Shown here: positions 58,701 to 64,000 of the stretch, piece by piece
Numbering within the stretch: position 1 is the first letter of the stretch
Layout: the number at the start of each line of letters is the position of its first letter
NCBI GenBank assembly: GCA_030278955.1
Contig: JAOANR010000011.1
Coordinates: 34,290,403 to 34,354,402 of the forward strand
Reading direction: 5' to 3'
DNA length: 64,000 nucleotides
Source of the DNA: Hygrophila difformis
Lineage: Eukaryota > Streptophyta > Magnoliopsida > Lamiales > Acanthaceae
Program-made: the position numbers and the translations under genes
Notes under the pieces: generated by a model
The model's database searches: none
What the model saw: the letters and a program-made list of their open reading frames with translations, nothing else
Told to the model about the DNA's origin: nothing

Positions 58701-59800
58701 AGATTAAACATATCATTTTCTACATGAAAAATGATTGATTCATCTCTGGATTTTCAATCCACTCTGATTTTATTCTAAATATGTATATGTAGTGTTATTT
58801 CATGGGGTGATTTGGGAATTCAGTGGATCACTCAATCACTCCCCTTTCTACATACCCAACAAAATTTGATTGTATTGTAAGTCTTAACCTTTAAACTCAT
58901 TCTATTTACGCCAAATACTGTCAACTGTCAAGCCTAGGTAAGAATTTTGGCACACACAGACATATTTAACATTCTTATAAGAATTTTTTTGCTGAACAGC
59001 CTATATAGACTAGGAAATGGGTGGTGGGTGCCTATACCGCGCAAATTACAAAGGGGATAAAAGGGAGGGATAGGGGACCGGTGAGAAATCGAACCTCCAA
59101 CATTCCGTTGGAAGTCGAAGTACTTAACCACTTGGGTTAAGTCCTCATCCCCACATTCTTATAAGAATTTGATTTTAAAAAATCATAAAATTAATATAGA
59201 TAGAGTAAAATAGAATATAGAAAGGTGCAATGACACAAAGCTGTATATGTATGTATAATGCTCACATTTATTCCAATGAATTGAAAGTACTATAAAATAG
59301 AAATAAACAAAAAAAAAAAAAAGGGAGGGGGTGGGGGGTATCATCATGCCTTCATTTTCATGTCTTCATAGTAAATAATAATCTATCCAATCAATACATT
59401 TTGTCACCTTAATAATTTATTTGTATATTGTTTTGATATTTGATAGTAATTTAGATATTAAAGTGCATTTTCTGCATATATAAAACAAAATATTTATAAA
59501 CTACTACTGGATTACACTGCCATGAAAAACTGAGAAACCAAAGGGAGCCATGTATAGTAATATAGACAAAAAAAAAGAAAGAAAGAAAAAAGAAAAAGTG
59601 GAAAATTCTGAGAAACCAATGCTGCATGTTACAACAGAACAAAAAACAGACATAAACATTGACAAGAACCAACAACCTGAAAACATGAATAAGAACCAAC
59701 CTTTGACATCGGCAGAAATATAAACCTCGTCACTGTCCGGGCCGAGATCGACCTCATCAACGGGCTTGTAGACGACGCCTTCATCCTTGAGAAGCCCCAT
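49740..59800 (-). CDS. FAAH: Fatty acid amide hydrolase (amidase signature family)
   Basis: CDS is complement(join(49740..49799, 49888..49983, 50070..50131, 50227..50291, 50371..50439, 50555..50647, 50736..50839, 50941..51021, 51124..51198, 51298..51352, 51445..51516, 51602..51677, 51792..51904, 51992..52139, 52228..52305, 52383..52512, 52630..52817, 52936..53005, 58208..58317, 59701..59800)): 20 exons, 614 codons, all GT-AG, phases closing. It starts [13 protein letters not shown]; a hydrophobic segment lies at residues about 37-58. The catalytic triad is K214 (PIAVKDEID), cis-serine S290 ([11 protein letters not shown]) and nucleophile S314 ([14 protein letters not shown]), with the spacing of plant FAAH. 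The end (RPEIFYDML) also matches. FAAH hydrolyses N-acylethanolamines to ethanolamine and fatty acid at cell membranes. Exon 15 uses an acceptor at 50648 that adds three residues compared with what I recall of homologues. Confidence 0.93.
53757..53989. mobile_element. Stowaway-like MITE in FAAH intron 2
   Basis: Ends CTCCCTTCATTTTCTTAG and CTAAGAAAACCGGGGGAG are inverted repeats with a few mismatches and TA on both sides; 233 bp. Confidence 0.75.
54000..57100 (+). pseudogene. Decayed coding-like tract of unknown origin in FAAH intron 2
   Basis: On the plus strand a 5' UTR-like, C/T-rich stretch (54020-54180) is followed by intron-like sequence and then broken frames. These include [20 protein letters not shown] near 55443, [20 protein letters not shown] then [16 protein letters not shown] near 55945-56055, and [13 protein letters not shown] beyond it. 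Stops and frameshifts are frequent to about 56600. The pattern is that of a pseudogene, possibly carried in by a transposon. I do not recognise the parent. Another reading would be chance open stretches, but basic and acidic blocks in order argue against it. Confidence 0.35.
57129..57470. mobile_element. Stowaway-like MITE in FAAH intron 2
   Basis: Ends CTCCTTCCGTCCCGCTAAT and ATTAGTGCGATGGAGGGAG are imperfect inverted repeats with TA on both sides; 342 bp. Internal TGGGCAC and GGACCAAAAGGAAA sequences are typical of this widespread plant group. Confidence 0.75.
58987..59152 (-). mobile_element. tRNA-derived SINE (166 bp) in FAAH intron 1
   Basis: On the minus strand it begins GGGGATGAGGACTTAACCC. 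The A-box-like TAACCCAAGTGG is at about 59127-59138 and the B-box GGTTCGATTTC at 59085-59095, 32 bp apart. It ends in a short A run. Perfect 18-bp direct repeats ACATTCTTATAAGAATTT flank it at 58969-58986 and 59153-59170. The long, perfect duplication shows LINE-type target-primed insertion and a fairly young copy. It has the same orientation as FAAH. Confidence 0.85.
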
Positions 59801-60336
59801 ATCAAGTTCTTCTTATATATATATCGAGACAAGCTGCTTCAAGCTTATTATGTGATAATTCTGTTCTGTCTGAATGGAAACAAACTGAAGATATATGATG
59901 ATGATCATATATACTATATGTGAATAGAATGCAAAGAGGAGAGTTGGGTAGTGTAGGGTAGGGGATAGGGAGGGGGTGGGGTAGGGTGGGGGCGTGGATG
60001 GCAAGGCAAGAAGATTGGGGCAAAGTGTAGGAGTGTGTGTGTGTGGGAGTCATGTAATAAATGTGGCTGTTGAGAAAAACAAGCACCAGTCTTGAGAATA
60101 ATGAGAGAAAAGTAATAAGGACTAAATTTGAAAAAAAAGAAAGAAAAAAAAAGAAAAAGAAAAAAGGTGTGATGAGAAAACCTAGTAGTAGGAGTCATTG
60201 TCATTTTGTCATAACTAAAAATGAAATTTAACCACACCAGCAAGACACAGGCAAATCCACCAAACACTTCATTACAAGAACCCTTTCTGTCTTTCTTATT
60301 TTTTTATTTTTATGTTTACAAGGTACATACTATATA
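59801..60336 (-). promoter_or_regulatory. Presumed promoter region of FAAH
   Basis: TATATATATAAG on the minus strand lies only about 14-25 bp before the ATG (59814-59825), too close for a normal 5' UTR, so the true TATA box is probably further right. The interval 60010-60050 has a GT-rich run and 60125-60165 is purine-rich. No clear core promoter could be fixed. Confidence 0.35.
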
Positions 60337-62109
60337 CTCCCTCCCTCTAGTTTTAAATGTCCTATTTGACTTTTTGACACTGTTTATTGTTCAACTTTCA
60401 CTCAATATTATTGTAAGTATATAATTAAGAAAATAGTCGAGTTTGGTCTGGTTAGATTTGTTTAATTGTATAGTTTTCGAATATATATTTTACATAATTT
60501 TTACTTGTATATATTTTGAGATATTAACGATAAAAAAATGTGCGTAGGATTGTGTGTGAAAGTCAAATAGGACATCTTACTTCATTCCATCCTTAATATT
60601 TGTCACGGACCAACATTTCACGCAATCCAATACACATTTTTAATCCTTAATAACTCAAATTGTATACAAGTAAAAATTATGAAGTAAATCTTTGCAATTA
60701 GACAAATCCAACAATATCTCACTTGACTATATTTTATCTTATACTTCCTCCATTTTTTTTAGTATAACGTTTCTCATTTACACGTATGCCAATGCACATT
60801 TTTAACGATTAATAACTTAAATTCGAGAGAAGTAAAAATTCTAGAAATTTGATATTTAAAAACCACAAGATGAGACAAATCCAACAGGATCTCACTTTGC
60901 TATATTTTGACTTCTATAACTATAATAATAATAGAAGTCAAAGTGCTACAATGAACAGTAAAAAAAAATCAAAACGCTGCACTTTAAAAAATGGGAGGGG
61001 TATAATTGTATTAAAAAGTCGAATTAAAGTTACGGAATAAATAGTGACAAAACTCCCAAAGTATCGATTTTAAAGGAACGGAGGTAATATTGTATAAAAT
61101 ACTATATTAATTTCCTTCCTAGCTAACAGGGCATTCTCATCCACTGGATTTACTTGTTCTTTCCGATTGTGATGCCATCTTCAATTGAATTTGGCCCCAT
61201 ATATATCATCATTGTGAAATGTTTTAAGTATATACATAGCCTGTCATTCATAAATGTAAATTGTTTTATAATTAACCTTTTTTTTTCAAACTGATTATAA
61301 AAAATGGGTAATAATGAAAAAAAAATTATGGTGACTTGAAATTATTGGCCGAAAATTAGGTTCATTTATGTACAATATTTTTAACTAGTAATTATTTACC
61401 TGATAGTACACCTATATGTTTGTATATTTAATTATTATACTAGTTATTAATACTTTATAATTTTATTTTCAGTGTACGACGTGGCAATAATATAATTGGC
61501 CAGCCAGTGATTAGTGTTTCCACTGGCTGAGAATTCCTATCGCTCAATTAAACTTGTACTATATATCATTTCATTGTTAAATTATACTTCCTCCACTCCT
61601 TAATATTTGCCACGGACCCACATTTCACGCAATCCAATACGTGTTTTTAATCCGTAATAACTCAAATTCCATACAAGTAAAAATTATGAAAATTTGATAT
61701 TATAAATCTATGCGGTTAGACGAATCCAACAAGATCCAACTTGACTATATTTTATCTTATATAATTGTGTTAAAAAGTGAATCAAAGTTACTCAATAAAC
61801 AGTGACAAAAACCCAACGTGTCAATTATAAAGGAACGGAGGAAGTACTACTATACTCCCTCAGTTCCTTTTTAGTTGTCTTTTTAGAGAGTAAAAAATGT
61901 TCCAAAATAGTTGTCATTTTTAGGTAGTTATAGGTAGTTATGCTATGTTTTTACTATATTGCCCTTCACTTTACATAAATGCTATTTGTTGACATTTATT
62001 AAGAATGACTTTAGTTGAAGGGTAAAAATGTAAATTTATGAGTTAATTAATGCAGACCTTAGTTATTGAAATTGAGCTGAAAGAGACAACTAAAAAAGAA
62101 CGGAGAGAG
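60337..62109. mobile_element. Cluster of at least four Stowaway-like MITEs upstream of FAAH
   Basis: Elements at about 60337-60577 (right end truncated), a partial one at 60578-60743, then 60744-61084 (CTTCCTCC...GGAACGGAGG), 61587-61844 (CTTCCTCCACTCC...GGAACGGAGGAAG) and 61855-62109 (CTCCCTCAGTTCC...GAACGGAGAGAG). TA borders the complete ones. 60578-60743 and 61587-61844 share the words TTAATATTTG and ATTTCACGCAATCCAATAC, so they belong to one family. Between 61085 and 61586 nothing is recognised. Confidence 0.75.
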
Positions 62110-62389
62110 TATTATATATCTATATTTATTGTTGTTGAATAATTTTTATTATAAAAGTATACACAGTTTTGGGTAATTAATTAAGTGAACAAGGCAATGC
62201 AACATTAATGCAAGATAAGTACAAATGAATGTATTTCATATTCTAAATTGGAAGCAGTGAAGAAGGAATGGGAAAGAAAAAATATCCAAAGGTACAATTT
62301 GTATAGTAGGCTTCGGAGTTACATATTCAAAATTTGGGATGTTATGATTTGTTATAAAATTTTTGTTTGAAATAATTAGATACAAAGAT
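62110..62389. other. Intergenic DNA
   Basis: AT-rich; no ORF or repeat recognised. Confidence 0.4.
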
Positions 62390-62968
62390 TATATGCTGAA
62401 AATTCGTGAGGGGAAGAAATTGTATCCGACAAATAAAGTTGCTGCTGCTAAATGGAAGGAGTATTGGGAGTCGCATGCCTTCAAAGAGAAACAGGCCAGG
62501 GGAAGTTAATTCGGCGCGGCGGCGATATGGATGCCCCGGCCTTACCCACACATACTTCTGGATCAAGGACTCACACTGCTATACACGATAAATTGGTATG
62601 AATTATCGTGTTTTTTTTTCTATGTATATAGAATGCATCGTCTTCCTATAAAATGAGTAAAATCTTTTTAATTTCACAATCCAGTGAAAGTGACTAACCA
62701 ATCCACTATAGTGATCTATTTGAGCATTGCCACACCAAGAAACATGAAAAGAACCAGTGGATCGGCCCAAAACCCAAACGGATACAGGTATTTAAGGATT
62801 TAACAAGTTTCTGAAGGATTTTCATTGTTTTAGTTAGGTTTTTTTTAGGTATCTTTGATATAGAATTGAAAATTACAATATAATTATCATAGTTTTATAT
62901 TGTATGTTTTTTAATATGAAATGTAGGAGGAGTTTAACCTCGCCATCGAGGTGCTTACACAGATTGCT
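62390..62968 (+). pseudogene. Fragment of a Ptta/En/Spm-type plant transposase, three exon-like pieces
   Basis: Piece 1 (about 62390-62508) encodes LKIREGKKLYPTNKVAAAKW, then KEYWESHAFKEKQARGS. Piece 2, ending at 62787 before GTATTTAAGG, encodes HTKKHEKNQWIGPKPKRIQ. Piece 3 starts at 62927 after ATGTAG and reads EEFNLAIEVLTQIA in the same phase. 'HTKK....W...+..+I.EEF' is a typical string of the plant En/Spm-type transposase domain. A stop after ARGS and the LTR beginning at 62969 break it off. Confidence 0.45.
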
Positions 62969-64000
62969 TGTAATACCCGAGAATTTTCCAACATAAAATA
63001 AAACAATAATTAAATAAATAAATAATAAATAAAATGAATACTATAAATAAATAAACAAATCCAGCAAATAAAAGAAATAAATAAAGATAAGGAAATGAGA
63101 AATGAGATTTTTACTTAAAAAGGAATTAAAGGAATTTAATTGAATAAAAGGATGGATAAATGGTACACCAAAACCCGACACTAATGAACTCGAGTATTCG
63201 AGTCCAAAACATCCAATTAGACTGAGAATAAATTTAGAGAGAAAGTAGAAACCCGAAGATACCCCGGAAATCGGAATTCGGGAGCATAGAGGGATAGAAA
63301 CCCGAAAGAGAGGCGGAAAAGCACGACGGATCGCACGACCCGCCCGGACCGAGTCCAGGCGAAGTCGGCGCGGTGGCCGCGCGGTGAAGTGGCTTTAGCG
63401 CGCCACGACCGCGCCACTTCACAGATTCGTTTGTTGCGTGAATCTCTCGCCCGAACGCGGATTTTTCGACTTTCGGTTGAACATCTCTCGACTCCAGACC
63501 TTTAGGTCGGTTGTGGACGCCCTAGGGATTAAGAATTCTATAAATAAGCCCCTTGGGAGCCCCAAAAAAGTTTACAAAACCCTACAATCTTCTATACGTT
63601 CGAAACCCTAAATTCGGAGTCGACGGAAAGCACCAAACGGAGGCAGCAGCTTTGGACGAAAATCCAAGGTCTCCAAACGCTGTGGTAAGCTCTAGTCCAA
63701 TAAATCTTTTCACGTTTCAATCCGAAAACGGATTCTAACTTCGGTTCTTTTCTTTCTACACCCCGTATCGAATCTAGATCGTAGAACCCGACGAACGGAG
63801 AGGAGGAACGGTGATCTGGAAGCCACGCCTCCGAACTAGACATCCCCGACGTTCATAGACACTGTAAGTTAACCTTACATGCTTTTGGGAGATTTTAAAA
63901 CATTCGAAACCTAAAAGATTCAACAAGAACCATAAATCTGTCCACTTTTATTTTTCTACCGACGCAACAGATTTGGTGAATTTTTCCGACCCTTAAAACG
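62969..64000 (+). mobile_element. Start of a plus-sense Tekay-like LTR (partial, runs off the window)
   Basis: It starts TGTAATACCCGAGAATTTTC directly inside the transposase fragment. Like the other Tekay-like LTRs it has a GC-rich palindromic block (63366-63420, with GCGCGGTGGCCGCGCGG) and then a TATA-like CTATAAATAAG at about 63537. About 900 bp from the start is GTAAGTTAACCTTAC (63865-63879), conserved in the LTRs at 4490 and 21582. Its right part lies outside the window. Confidence 0.7.

Noticed and set aside
59085..59138. Functional tRNA gene on the minus strand
   Set aside because: A and B boxes are present, but there is no cloverleaf acceptor stem, and the A run with 18-bp flanking repeats shows a SINE.

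Overview
The window is nuclear DNA of a flowering plant, most likely a eudicot. It holds two multi-exon genes with GT-AG introns whose spliced products I could read from start to stop. They sit in LTR retrotransposons of angiosperm type (Tekay/Del-like and Athila-like Ty3/gypsy, and Ty1/copia), Stowaway-like MITEs and a tRNA-derived SINE. Species cannot be read from the sequence.

Left part (1 to about 34.8 kb): a deep nest of retrotransposons. The youngest is a minus-sense Tekay-like element: the end of its 3' LTR is at 1-370, its internal part at 371-4489 and its 5' LTR at 4490-7276. The shared 370 bp of the LTRs read as identical. It has lost nearly all of gag-pol and instead carries a small coiled-coil ORF and an antisense accessory gene with its own leader intron. 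It lies in a probable LTR fragment (7277-7859), which interrupts an Athila-like element (7860-20041: truncated pol, two paralogous accessory ORFs, 3' LTR). The Athila-like element interrupts the gag of a second Tekay-like element (20042-24420), and that one interrupts another LTR (24421-24763) next to decayed gag (24764-26633). Further right are exons of an unrecognised minus-strand gene, a broken plant-mobile-domain gene on the minus strand, and LTR-like debris.

Right part (about 35 to 64 kb): a RHOMBOID-like gene of the RBL9 type (CDS 36315-38522, plus strand) whose catalytic serine position is threonine. Then come copia debris and AT-rich minisatellites, and a complete copia element (43999-49422) with a perfect 5-bp target duplication. 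Next is a fatty acid amide hydrolase gene (49740-59800, minus strand, 20 coding exons, 614 codons, complete Ser-Ser-Lys triad). Its 5.2-kb second intron is filled with MITEs and a decayed coding-like tract, and its first intron holds a SINE with an 18-bp target duplication. A run of MITEs lies upstream. Fragments of an En/Spm-type transposase are cut by a plus-sense Tekay-like LTR that runs off the end.

The most unusual signal is structural. The LTRs of different element families carry tandem arrays of short hairpins. In the two Tekay-like LTRs the arrays sit in the same place but have unrelated sequences, and their stems change in compensating pairs. One array is a row of tRNA T-arm/B-box look-alikes. 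In the Athila-like element a third kind of hairpin array occurs in the LTR and again upstream of each accessory ORF.
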